Below the pieces are notes generated by a model, which was not told where the DNA came from, did no database searches, and saw only the letters and a program-made list of their open reading frames with translations. The position numbers were made by a program, and so were the translations under genes. DNA of 64,000 nucleotides from Sanderia malayensis (Eukaryota; Cnidaria; Scyphozoa; Semaeostomeae; Pelagiidae), in contig RQOL01000024.1 of NCBI GenBank assembly GCA_013076295.1, positions 620,001 to 684,000 of the forward strand, read 5' to 3'. Positions 22,470 through 34,300 of this stretch are shown here, one piece after another. Within the stretch, counting starts at the first letter, position 1; every line of letters starts with the position of its first letter.

Positions 22470-22875
22470 TAAATTTTTGTTTCCTTGATTTGCTTGGCAA
22501 CTATGTATATGTTGCTTTGTTTGTAAATTGTTGCCCTTTGAGGGCTTTGCATTGTCTTATAAAGGGAGTATTTTGCGTGGTGATTCGCTTAATTTGATTG
22601 GCTTGTCGCTGGTTAGCCTGCTGTGTTGGGAGCTCTGATTGGTTTATTGTGCTTGTCACTTTCATCAAGCTGAGATTAGATACAGGCAGCATCGCTATGC
22701 GTGATATTTTACGATTGGTGCCAGATTAAAATACCTTGCCTGTGTCAAGTAATCAACGCACCCTTGGTGTGGCCCTGTTAATTTTGGTTGTTGATTAGCA
22801 TTAAAAAACAGTCACGCAATATGAAAAATCCGTGCCTAATTAACTAAAGTTAATAAATTTCATGTATTAACTAAC
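22470..22875 (-). repeat. Split direct repeat B, outer copy
   Basis: The 5' terminal repeat on the coding strand, matching 19095-19500. The gag-like ATG lies just downstream. The right element boundary with G2 intron DNA is at TTAACTAACAT|AAATAGCC. Confidence 0.85.
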
Positions 22876-23341
22876 ATAAATAGCCATAGCTTGTCTTATC
22901 TGATATATATTTGAAGTAACAGTGCAGATTTTCGTGAAATTTCAAGTGTAGTTATGGTCATTGCTGTATTGGAAAACAAGGAAATCCAGTCCAGGGATCA
23001 AATTGTATTGTCCAGAGATCAAAGACTTCACAAGCTTGATGTGAAGTTGAAAAAAAAACGTTCCTGCAGATTGTTGGGCTTCATCCTAGTTTACTGGTTT
23101 TGATCAAATTTGTCTAAGTTTGTCAGTAACATGCACTTTTACTTTAGAAGTCGATTCCGTTCCGGCATGTACGTCACACAACCTCGGCCCAGACTTTTTT
23201 GTTGACGCGCGAATTCCAAAAGTGGCCTAAAAATAGCACCTGGGAAGCTGTGAAAAGAGGGGTTAATGAACGAATGTTCAAATTTAAAAAATGAAGTACG
23301 TGTTCTTAAGTCAACACAAAATATGGTGAGAGTAGCCCTTG

Positions 23342-23383
23342 TAGGTCAAGGATGTTAATATCAATTATTAATATCCTTGACCT
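23342..23383. repeat. Perfect-type hairpin in G2 intron 6
   Basis: AGGTCAAGGAT...ATCCTTGACCT forms a stem of about 17 bp with a short loop. A related half-copy lies at 47290-47320 in the same intron of G4. It is not followed by a T run. It may be a scar at the edge of the TIR element. Confidence 0.6.
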
Positions 23384-25561
23384 ATTAATGACTAACAAAC
23401 TAAAGCTAATATTATCATGGCAAAAAGAGAACTAATTGACATGAATGAAATGAATAAAATAAGACAGAAATAATTCTGTCTGTAAAATGAAAAGAAAAAA
23501 GTTGTAACAAGAGCACATTGGCATCTTTTTTAGAGTCAAAAGAAGAAATCCTTACAAATAACAAAAAGTGTTCTGAACATATTCAAGAAGACTGTTGATA
23601 GCAAAATGCTGCAAGCTAAAAAGAGAGCAAGAAATATACAAAAGTACAGTTACAAAATATGAATCAAAATAATCATAAAGCACCAATACGTACCAATTCC
23701 ATACAACTCCATTCTTAGGCACAAATGACGGACAAACGTGATCGGATTGATTTTCACAGCAAATGCACGAAAGTACACTGAAAAGTTCTGTTTTGCTAAG
23801 TCGTTTATGGTGGTTGGCAGTGGACTAGTATACCCATCAAATATCTACAATCAAGAAATAATACTGAACAATTTAAAAAAAAATATACTGAACATTCATA
23901 ACTTCTTAAAGAGCTGAGTGCTGTTTTCTTATGAAGAACGTATTATAGAAATATAAAAGCGTTTAAATAGCTAGTCATTACATTGACATTTTTTTATGTT
24001 TGCATTTAGGACAACGCAAAACCGTATGAAGTCACAAGGAAAAACCTACTAGCTAGAAAACGGGAAAGTTTGAAAACATTGAATTAAGTATACCAAACAA
24101 GTTTAGAGTTATATTTTTAAAGGGCACACCTTTTCAGTCCCACTTTCCATATATGTCGTCCATTGGTAACTGTCAGTTGTGTAGAGAATTTTGTAGCTTT
24201 CAACCCATCCTCCGCATTTCCCATGTTCATGAAAATAGCAAACAGCTCCAATTGCGATACCTGTAATAATCTTCCGAGTTACGAAGTCAACCTAAAAATG
24301 ACAGAATAGTAAATTAAAAAAATAGTGAAAAAAACAAGTTGCCGACATTGTAAAATGATACGACGTATGCAATGCAAAACCACTGTCAAATCATTATTAA
24401 TGGAATTGAATCTTATTTAAGAGGAAAGTGCATTGATGCTACATGTATACTTACTCTCAGGTATTCATTTGGCATTTGGGCTGCTTTTTTTGGACACCAA
24501 CGCAAATTTACATCGTTGGTTATTCGTCCCTTAGCCGCGTTATCACAGTCACAGTTTTCAGAAGAAGACGACATTTGGTAATCTTTGATTTTTGTAGTGT
24601 CGGCAATGCCTAAAGCAGTTGCATGCATTGCTAAAAGGAGATGAAGAAATTCGCAATAAAAGAATATGTCTAGTTTTTCTACCGTAACACAATGGTAATA
24701 TCCAGAGAACATGTTTTAAGTTTATTGTTTTAATGAAAAGTAATTTACGTTTGCTGCAGTGAATGCCAAGATTGACTGTTCTGCATTCGTAGCATTTGAA
24801 ATTAGGACAACGAGATGAATCCATGCAAAGGTATCCAGAGGGACATGGCTTCAACCGTTTGCACACTTCTCCAATCTGAAAGACAATCAATTTGAGCTGA
24901 TCAAGATGCATAGGACTCGTAAAGCTAGGAGTAAACTAATAAATAATGATGCCAGTCAAAAGCAAATGCGAGATGCATCTTCTTGTTAGTGACAGGAGGT
25001 TTTCAAAAGGCTTTTATTAATTGTATATCTTACCAAGGGATCAGTAAAATCAGTGGATCTGAACTGCCAGCCACTCTTTTTAGTCAACGTCAATAGAAAT
25101 GTTTTATCAGCCTCGCTTTCCATATTCAATTCGCATGTTTTCAATCCTGATTTCTCAATATTAATGGACTTGCACCAGTACTCATCATAGCATTTTCCTT
25201 CACATTCTTTCACTGTTTGGTTGTCAAATGTAGCAATGACAGTTCCCTGAAGAACAGCATCATCTTTGATGTAAGTGAAATTTGCATAGCCTGGTACATA
25301 GTCACTTCTGAATATTCTTGCATCAACATTTCTCACCACGATAACCACGCATATCAACCATCTATCAAAAATTGTACTTAATACATTAAGTTATGCAAAT
25401 ATAGAACCTTAATTTCAAGTAGGATTTTAATTTCATCAGAGTTTGATTGTTAGACTTGTCCAAAAGGAGAAATTACAAGTTAGCCCATCTTTCATGCTTA
25501 TTAGCATGATCATTGTGAAAACGGCAAAGGAAAATTACCTGAAAAGGGTGACGCGAAACAT

Positions 25562-28516
25562 CTTGAGCTGACAACATGTACCTTGAATAACCTAACGGCC
25601 AACTGGCTCATCAGATACCAATTATATCCGGAATTGATTACTGGTGGCAGCTGTGGTTGGGAGTCAATTAAAAACTGCCATAGAATGGATTGCTGGTGGG
25701 TAGCTAATAAGTTGAATTACATTCTAACAGGGGCACCGAATTTTAATTTTTCCAGGGGGAGGCTCAAACCTTCGAAGCGAAAAAAGCGCCACATGCCTAT
25801 GGATACAAATAATTTAACAAAAAATACCAATAACACAAGTGATGCGGTAACAAAAACGTGCAGTTCTCGAACTTTCGGAATTCCGACAATTTAGAAGTGC
25901 TTTTGTTACAAATGATCTTAGAAAAAAATAAAACGACCTTCCTTAAAATAATAAAAACAGTTTATCATCAGCAAAGCCAAGCCCCCGTAGCATTTCCCAG
26001 AGCAGAGGAGGTGGAACCTTCAAGCCTTAAGGATAGACCAGTTTTCAATGAAGCATGTCATTCCACTTGACTCAAACCACAATACAACTATTTGAATGCA
26101 CTAAATTAGCAGTAATTGTGCTTGAAAGTAATGTCTACAATAATGTTGGGTGATGGGTACACAAAAATTCTTTCATGGCAATGTTTTGACCATTAATAGG
26201 ATTTTCATAAAACTTTTTATGGATACGCATTAAGGAATTGAGCTTGTTATATATTTTTACCAACGGCTAAAGTACTGTAGCTTTACTGTTGCTTTGCTTC
26301 AATGTGTTATTTGTTTTTGAAAAAGAAAAAACAAATGCCAAGTGGCTGGGGACTTTAAAAAGTTATCACAAAGCTTTAATTATGCATGGGTGTGTAATAC
26401 AAATGATTTCAAACAATGTGAATGTGTGTGGCTGCTCTAGCTTGTTTGGCATGGCAACAGTGAACAAGTTTGGCATGGCAACAGTGGACATAGTAAAACG
26501 AGAATGCTTAATTTTAAAATTGTGCTCACAAAACATTGTAAGTAGCCTCCACGGGGTCCTATTTAAAGAAGCCATTTGCAGAATACATCCAAAATTATGC
26601 TGAAGCTCAGTTCGACTTTTGGAAATAAAGCTCGAGTTTGGTGAACGTTTTTTCAGTGGAAATTTGGATGAGCACAGTGCAGTGTTAGCATTTTCTTAAT
26701 TGGTTTCTTATTTTCAGGAGCTAAAGTTGTTTTTTTGGCATTTCTGGATGGCTCAAAATAGTCAAGAAAGGCAGATCAAAATAAGAAATTGCAATTTTGT
26801 TCAAACAAAACTTAGGCTTTGCCATTTCACTTGTCTTAACAAATCATATGTTTGGGTGGATTTGCACGGTACAAGTTGACTACAAGCTTTTTCGATACTT
26901 CACTGAAAACACGAACTTCTATCATGTAAATGACCTAAAATTCTCTTCATATCTTTTATTTTGATTGACATTAATTCTCCGTCAAAGTCGAACCATTTTT
27001 TGAGCAATGCAATTCCTTTTGACCTCAACCATTTTTAAACTTCATTTAAAATCATCTACTTTTTCTCTTACATGCTAAATTTATGCACGAGAGTAGCATC
27101 CAAAATTAATTATGTAGTGAAAAACACACGTAATTCAAAAGCTAGTGTTGCCAAATAGGAAGACAGGTTATATTATTTCATCATGGTGTAAAATAACGTA
27201 AAGGAAGATGAAACCTACGCAAGTAAAATAAGATTGGTTACAGACAAGAATCATTTCGACATAGAGTTGTTGAGGATGAGATGAAGACAGTGTTCTGACA
27301 TACCTGATATTTTTAAGCCAGTAGGAAACGAAGTGGATAGATGAATATCAATATGAAGTGGAGGACCAACAAGAGACATTGTTGACAAATCCAAATATTT
27401 ATAATTAAATGATTTAAAAGATCAATAAGTCCATTTTTCGATAAGCACTTTTGGCACAGTCAGAAAACAGGAAGATGTGCCTATAAATCTTTTATGGCCT
27501 AAAGACAAAGAAGTGCCAATACAAAGGAATACCATAGTAACTGTGTTTTAATACAATAGGAACTAAGAAAAAACCAAAAATTGTTTAAAAATTCTTGTAA
27601 CGGAATGCAGAAGAAATGGCTAAAACAAGTTCAGAAGCACGCTGGAAGTTTGATTATTGAGAGAAAGGCGGTCAAGCTGAAAGCCTTCAAAGAGGAGAAA
27701 ACGAAATTCATTGTTGGCATTGTTAAGAATTGAAATGTTTTCAAAAGTGGGATCATGCCTGGAAGAAATAAGGTGATCAGAGGTAGCAAAGAGAGTATAT
27801 TTATTGCAATTACCAAGCTTTTTTATTCCCAGATGGTATCAGATGGGTGTGTCAAGATGACGGGACGTCTCTTCCCGTAAAAACAAACAATACATTTTGA
27901 ACAGCTGGGAAGAAAAAACTGGTCTTTGAACCAAAAAATAAAATTTGCCAGTGGAACAAAAGAAACGAAAATAAGTTTATAGTATGGGGAGGCATGAGAA
28001 AAAGTTTTTTATGATTTCTAGCTGAAGAGTAAACATGTGGTTAAGAGCAATATGATTAGGACGGTGATAAAAATGACTAACTGAACAGGCGAGCTGCAGA
28101 AGCCCATTGCAACATCACACATTTGAACAAATGCTGCTTTGGGCTCTCTTGTGAGAATCTTCCTGTATCAACAACTGTCCTTTTGATTTTAACCTTATTA
28201 TCTATTGTCGTTATGTTGATGACACTTTCTGCTAATAAAAGTCCCAGAAGGAACTTTGTCACAGTTTACAATGCATTGTTACGAAACATTAACTTCCTGG
28301 CAAGTGAAATCATTGAAAAGATATGTTTTACTAATATTCCTCCAAAGAAAACTTATGTCATGCTGTTGCAAGGGATATAAGGAAACAGATAACAGATAAC
28401 AGTATTGTCAAATTTAAAACTGTATCCAAAGTGACAGACAATGATGCACGTGAAGTTCAAATTATCTAAAATGCTTTAAAATTTATGCGAATAGGTGCAA
28501 CTAAATAAAAATCCCC
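25562..28516. other. Intergenic block B-C (duplicated spacer)
   Basis: Upstream DNA of G2. Long parts match 40047-44474 and 49467-52823, showing that the spacer was duplicated with the genes. The part 27236-27900 matches 42371-43040. Open frames here (25583-25894, 26289-26603, 27631-27816) have stops in the paralogous spacers or only antisense similarity and are not supported as genes. Confidence 0.5.
25631..25650 (-). promoter_or_regulatory. Conserved upstream element of G2
   Basis: CTGCCACCAGTAATCAATTC on the minus strand, 70-89 nt upstream of the G2 ATG, matching the element of the other copies. Confidence 0.5.
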
Positions 28517-28672
28517 TCACCTTTCTGAAGCAGGCTCGCATCCGTAAATCTCTATTCACATGGTGATGTGATCAACATACGAAATAGGGTACACACGAAT
28601 GACCCGAGCTCTGATTGGTGGTTCAAGTTTATTCTTGACAATGCCTCTGTGGTCCACATTGCCATTGAAAAG
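28517..28672 (-). pseudogene. Orphan last exon (DS2 exon 10) of a lost array copy
   Basis: The acceptor CTTTTAG|CTTTTCAATGG and the residues GNVDHRGIVKNKLEPPIRAR match exon 10 of the family. The expected ICMRIELYG has become ITM-stop, with TGA at 28556-28558. Adjacent DNA (28380-28520) matches the 3' flank of G4. No exons 1-9 belonging to it exist before G3, so most of a gene copy was deleted here. Confidence 0.8.
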
Positions 28673-30203
28673 CTAAAAGAGATACATCTCACTTATGCTG
28701 GAGAAAGACTTAGACAGGGAATTATCCCCTATAAACTAACAAACAGGGTGGCCTTAAACTTCAATGTTTCATATGAATGCCAAGACAAAGAGGACCAGAA
28801 ATCCGAGATGGGACATTACGAAAAAGTGACGGGGGTCACGTCATCGCTCATCAAATTATTGCACCATTGGTCACGGTCAGAAAAAAGTCAACTATCTTAT
28901 AAAGAGTTCTGCAAAAAATATTAAGGAACTTTATCTTCAACATGAACAGTTGAGGAGATATGGGCTGTCGAAGATGTTACGATACAGGGGGTAAAAAAGA
29001 AATGAAATTACCTGAATTCCCCAATGTTACCGAAACATTGGCACAAACATTGAACTACATATGCCATCTCAATGATGGAAAGCATTTCAAGTTGATTTCA
29101 GCCAAATATATGTTTGAAAAACTGAGTTTACATAATGTGTAGGGTGCCTAAATTCCTGACATTACCCCCGATTTTGAGAAAAATCCACTTTTTAATGAGT
29201 TGGGGTAAGAATTTTGGTGTACAGTCAACTCTGTTTAGGTTGAACACCCCAGGGAAGCGTGAAAATGTTCGAATTACAAAATATTTGAATCTTAGAGGTT
29301 TAGCGTTGTAAGAATTCATTGTTTAGTGATCTTCGGGGACCGAGAGTTCCGTTTAAAATAAGTAAAGTTTGAACTACATGAGTTAGAATTTGGAACTTTG
29401 GACTGTAAATTGTATTCCAATAGTAAGAATTCATTAAAAATGCTTTTCTGTAGCAATTTGCTCTTCAATTAGACATCAACTGGTAAAATAAAAGCTATTA
29501 AGTCATCAAAATTAGGGGACAATATCAGCATTGCTGAAACTAAAATAAAATGAATTAAAGTGTATAGAAAAAACGTCAGCGAAAAAACCTCACCAATATT
29601 TTATTTATATGGTAGCCATTCGTCTCATGAGCCATCACTTGATATAAAATCTGAGACCTCCCATCATTTGCTCTCCTTGCTTTCACTAAACTCCGAATCA
29701 TTTTCGTTAGCGCCTTTTTATGATTGATCACCAACAAATTCGCTTGTCGGTCGATGCTTGTTGTTTATCTTGTTTTCCTTTCAAACCATTTCTCTTTCCC
29801 TTTGATTTTCGCCTTACTCCTGGCAGACTTTTCTCTCGTGCTTTCTTACATTGTGTTTGCAGAACTGCAATGTCAAATTCGTCGTTCGCTTCTGAAACAG
29901 GCTCCTTTTTCTGTTGCTACACATTTCTTACAGGAGAAAATTGACGCCTGCGAACATAACTGGAGGCTGTACTTTTGAATTATTAATTTTCCAACCTCAA
30001 ATTCTCAAAATCTAGATGATCAATCATAAAATTGCGAGAATAATACCATTCATATGGTAGACGGAGTCTGGGTCGGGCGGAGGTAATAGCAATAAAGGCT
30101 TATGGTAATAGCAACGAAGTTTACATGAAAATATTGCCCGAGCTATGACGAATATTTCTGTATCATTTTCCCATCGCTTTTTGCATTTTTGATAATGGAA
30201 ATT
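28673..30203. other. Spacer between the orphan exon and G3
   Basis: No gene supported. The plus-strand frame 28568-28924 starts on the antisense of the orphan exon and continues into unrecognised sequence; 28960-29142 and 29724-29978 also have no domain. A short pogo-like element lies at 29222-29405. Confidence 0.4.
29222..29405. mobile_element. Short pogo/Tigger-like MITE
   Basis: Begins CAGTCAACTCTGTTTAGG and ends ...GGACTG, flanked by TA on both sides, 184 bp. The CAGT start and TA duplication fit pogo-type elements; the two ends match imperfectly, so the class is tentative. Confidence 0.45.
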
Positions 30204-30594
30204 ACGGAAAACGCCCCAGCAAAAGTGAGTAAATTGCTTCAAACTAGTCAGGCGATCTGGTTCTCTTGTGTTATCTGATGTTAGAATTAGTTAGGCTATC
30301 TTGGTTCTCTTATGTTGTCTTGATGTAGGTGTAGGTATAAAGTCGTTCAGTAGTCAAGTCAGTTCCAAACAAGATCTGGACAAAATTTGATAAAAGCTTC
30401 TTTGGATCTCTGCATGAGATTTGTTTACAAAAGCCCCTACTCGTCTCCATTATAGGTTGCTCAATCATTTTTCGATCCGTGAGTTTGCCGTTTTTGCAGT
30501 TGTAGGCGTTGAACACTGATTTTTAAAGAAGACCTCTTCTTCCAAGACCCGCGGTGTTGATAGGCCAAGGACAATAACCTTGTGTCCCTGTTCC
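30204..30594. repeat. Dispersed ~390-bp repeat, possible solo LTR (copy 2)
   Basis: Second copy of the block at 15911-16303, with TATAAAGTCGTTCAGTAGTC and ending CTTGTGTCCCTGT. It lies just downstream (3') of G3. Having copies at two array positions makes it a candidate site of ectopic recombination. Confidence 0.55.
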
Positions 30595-30734
30595 AAACGA
30601 GCTAGTTCACATTGATTACCAGTTAATTAAAAAAAGTAGTTGACAGGGGCATTCAATTTTAAATTGATTAGATGAAAATAATAGTTGTAAAATGCCAACT
30701 ATTAATTATTCAATAGCTGAAAGTAAATTAAAAT

Positions 30735-31309
30735 TTAAAAATTCATCCACAGCGACATGGAAAATGATGCACGTGCAATTCAGATAAAATTAAAGTGTTT
30801 CAAAAATCATGAAAATATGTGCAAGCAAGCAAAAGTCACTTAGGCCCTTGCTATATGGGCACTATAAAATCACTCAGACTAGACAGGCTCGCATCCGTAA
30901 AGCTCTATTCGCATGCAGATGTAACCAACTTTTGAAATAGGGTAAATACGAATGAACCGGGCTCTGATTGGTGGTTCAAGTTTATTCTTGACAATGCCAC
31001 TTTCGTCCACATTACCATTGAAAAGCTAAAAGAGATGCATCTCACTTATGCTGGAAAAAGACTCCTTGTCTAAAATGTAAAAATTCATCCACAGCGACAT
31101 GGAAAATGATGCATGTGCAAATCAGATAAAATTAAAGTGTTTCAAAAGTCATGAAAATATGTGCAAGCAAGCAAAAGTCACTTAGGCCCTTGCTATATGG
31201 GCACTATAAAGTCACTCAGACTAGACAGGCTCGCATCCGTAAAGCTCTATTCGCATGCAGATGTAACCAACTTTTGAAATAGGGTAAATACGAATGAACC
31301 GGGCTCTGT
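30735..31309. repeat. Tandem duplication of the 3' end of G3
   Basis: Two direct units offset by 342 bp: about 30735-31076 and 31077-31309. Each carries the last part of G3 exon 10 and its 3' flank. The second unit is cut off at 31309-31314 by the foldback element, so its exon copy (31221-31309) lacks its 5' half and acceptor. The first unit keeps the complete exon 10. Confidence 0.8.
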
Positions 31310-34300
31310 TTGGTCTTAGCTCCAATAAGTATGGAAACGCCTGATGAAAAATGGCGTCTAGAAGTGGCCCTAGGCCCGAGAAAGAAAATTTACATAACAA
31401 TATAAAACTACCAAACGGGTTTCAATAGCGAATATATTTAGCATAAATATACTCAAAATTTCATACATTTTCAAATGAAAACATTATTTAAACTATATCA
31501 TATTGTTTTACAATAATATTAAAAGAAAACTGCGAAGAGATCCCTTAAAAATGTTTACGAAAATTTATCGAAGTGGAGAAATTAAAACGCCAATAATTAT
31601 AAATTCTTTCACTGAAAGCCACGCAAATTCTCTCTCATTTAAAAGAGAATGTTTTAACATTTTAAAAAATATAAGGGCCTGTTTATATGGAGAAGGGCCA
31701 GCCCTCCTAGGAGGGCTAGCCCTCCTAAGAGGGCTGGATTTGCATGCTTGTTTATATGAGAATTTTCCAGCCCTCTTAGGAGGGCTGGAAGCACGAGAGC
31801 AAACATTTTCACAGCTATATTCCTTCACCGTGATAACTTGTCACCACGTTTCACGCTAACAGTCACTTTTACTATGACAACACATGCAGTATGTATTTGA
31901 CGCGTGCGCAAAACAATATTTTCCAGCCCTTCTAGGCGAGCCAGCCCGCTTGATCGCGTTTACATGGAAAATTTCCAGCCCTCCTTGGCGAGATCTCGGG
32001 TAGTCAATAGCGAGATCTCGCCTAAGAGGGCTGGCCCCCTTCTCATGTAAACGAAAAGGAATTTTATGAACAATCAAATGGAAAGGCGAGATCTCGGCAA
32101 AGAGGGCTAGCCCTCTTAGGAGGGCTGGCTTTTCTCCATATAAACAGGCCCTAAGAATTATTTAGGTAACTGCCTTGACTTTTTACAATTCACGGTTCAA
32201 GTCTTTGTTTATCATTTTAGGAATTTGATTTGACAAAACCTACACTTTAAAAGGTCAAGACAGGAGTTACCTAAATAATTCTTATATTTTTCAAAATGTT
32301 AAAACATTCTCTTTTAAATGAGAGAGAATTTGCGTGGCTTTCAGTGAAAGAAACTATAATTATTGGCGTTTTAATTTCTCCACTTCGATAAATTTTCGTA
32401 AACATTTTTTAAGGGATCTCTTCGCAGTTTTCTTTTAATATTATTGTAAAACAATATGATATAGTTTAAATAATGTTTTCATTTGAAAATGTATGAAATT
32501 TTGAGTATATTTATGCTAAATATACTCGCTATTGAAACCCGTTCGGTAGTTTTATGTTGTTATGTAAATTTTCTTTCTCAGGCCTAGGGCCACTTCTAGA
32601 CGCCATTTTTCATCAGGCGTTTCCATACTTATTGGAGCCAAGTGTAGTTATGGTAAAGCTATAGCCTAAAACAGCAGAAAATAACAAAGCTGATATCTAT
32701 GGGTGAATGTTGCCCATTGATGTTGCCTCGTTAAGTTTTAAGCGCTTGTGATTGCCAAAATGGCACATTTGGTTGTTCTGTTCAGACCAGCTCGTGTTGC
32801 TTTGGTTCTTTTACAAACATACACGTTTTTTTTATAAGAAACCTGGCTCAAGGCCTAGTAGTAAAAGTTTCTTAATTTTTGGCCACATTTTAGTTCTAAA
32901 AGTTTCTTAAAAGTTTCTTAACTTAATGAACAAAGTTCTAGTGAAAACGAAGAAAAAAACGTGAATGTGGCAAAATATTAGTATCATAACAAAGAAAAAT
33001 CGTCAATGCGAAAAATCGTCATGTGGAGCCGACAATGTTATGCTTTGCACATAAAACATACTTATTGTAGTTGACATTTGTTAAATCCGTGAGGGAAAAA
33101 CGTGTTTCCGAAATTTCGAATGTTTCTTAAATATTTCCTTGTAGTTCTAAAAGTTTCTTAAATTTTAGGGCGTCTAGATCTAGGTTTCTTATAAACCGGT
33201 TTCTTATAAAAAAAAAACGTGTACTAGCCATCTCACTATAAACTTGACTCTATTAATTAAAAATGACCCATCATTTCTAGCTCCTACGCTTGTATGTGAT
33301 CAAGGTTAAAATGTTTCCTTTCTCCAGCGATCTCAATAAATTCTGTGGGTCATCATAAATTATACTTTGCTAGCTTCATACCCACTTATTCAAACCGTTA
33401 CTTTTAACAAATGCATCTTTTATAAATTATTTCTGAGATTTCGCCACCCTTCGGCAGCCTTTTCACTGAAATTGGAGTGAACCTGCCGTTTTTGCATAGC
33501 ATTTTGGAACCACATTGTTCTGTTAATTATGAAAATTTATGCTGCATTGTTTTCGGCGACCCTGGCGTTTATTTTTCAATAATCTCCTCTTAGACCTACT
33601 GGCATCTAGTTAAAGTTGGTTAGCTAGCATGCAAGAATGTAGTTTATGAATTCATTGGTATTACCTTTTTCATAGCATTGTTGTCATTGATCGGAGTAAA
33701 TCCGTTTGAGACAACTTCGCTGTAGCCTATGTTATAAGCTGTCACGAATTGATTATTGCCATGGCGACCTTGTGTGGCTATGTCGGTGATAATTTTCAAC
33801 GTAAGAAGGTCAACCTATGAAAATAAAAAAATAGATTAATGCAAAATCTGATAGCCGGAAAACTAACTGTAATCTTAGGCCCCGTTTACACGGTACCGGT
33901 CAAGTTTTTAGCCGTTCAAGTTTTTGTACGGATACGGGTCGCGTTTACACGAGATCGGCTATCCGTACAAATATTTGTACGGATAGCCGTGCAAAAACTT
34001 GTCCTGTTAGGAAGAGGACGAGTTGACAACTTGAGCGGTCAAATATTTGAACGGTACCGTTTAAACGCTTCTAACCGTGCAAATATTTGTACGGATTCAT
34101 AAAGATGTGAAAAAGTCAAGCAAACGAGGCAATTTCAAAATGTTGGATTTGGCGCTCAAAATTTAAAAGCAATTTTTTGTTATTTACGACGGAGTTTAAC
34201 TTTCAGTAATAAAAACAAAGATCGTAAATTTCATAAAAATCCAGAGAACAAATCATTTCACTCACCCCACACAAAAAATAATTCGACTTGGCGCCAACGA

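Larger units (their letters stand above)
18347..22877 (-). mobile_element. Ngaro/PAT-like tyrosine-recombinase retrotransposon with split direct repeats, defective
   Basis: Two sequence blocks each occur twice in direct orientation. Block A is at 18347-18974 and 19503-20130, block B at 19095-19500 and 22470-22875. Read on the coding (minus) strand the order is B - open frames - A - B - A, the split-direct-repeat layout known from PAT and Ngaro elements of the DIRS order. The internal region codes, on the minus strand, for a gag-like protein, a Cys/His knuckle, a reverse transcriptase with LDDF, and the start of a tyrosine recombinase. Paired repeats look identical wherever I compared them, which implies a recent insertion, but internal deletions and frame breaks make it non-autonomous. 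About 120 bp at 18975-19094 is unique. No target duplication is evident, as expected for this class. Confidence 0.8.
17449..23340. mobile_element. TIR element in G2 intron 6, split by a retrotransposon
   Basis: The ends AAGGGCTACTCTCGTCATAC (left) and the complement of AAGGGCTACTCTCACCATAT (right) face each other, and similarity continues over roughly 200 bp of each arm, including ACCTCTCTTCACGCC-like and GACGTACATGCCGG segments. Without the nested element (18347-22877) it would be about 1.36 kb. A damaged relative occupies the same intron of G5 (56930-57775), so the original insertion predates the split of those copies. No transposase frame is seen. Confidence 0.65.
17033..25561 (-). pseudogene. 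G2: PAN - Cys-rich - discoidin copy lacking the last two exons
   Basis: Exons 1-8 are intact with matching phases: 25539-25561, 25034-25361, 24749-24875, 24455-24630, 24130-24291, 23694-23844, 17349-17378, 17033-17193. The signal peptide begins MFRVTLF and continues RWLICVVIVVRNVDA. PAN, Cys-rich module, DS1, the linker EDPIQPAKPQ and the first third of DS2 (GCANPVRPLGMGSSAI ... PHLQ) are present. Exons 9 and 10, which should lie left of 17033, are absent; family intron sequence stops at 16303 against a dispersed repeat. Intron 6 is swollen by two nested transposons (17449-23340). Without exons 9-10 DS2 cannot fold, so I call it a truncated pseudogene. It could still make a shorter secreted protein, or splice into the phase-0 acceptors of G1 exons 5 or 9. 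Confidence 0.7.

Noticed and set aside
28568..28924. 118-codon plus-strand frame
   Set aside because: Its first part is the antisense of the orphan discoidin exon; the rest has no recognisable domain.
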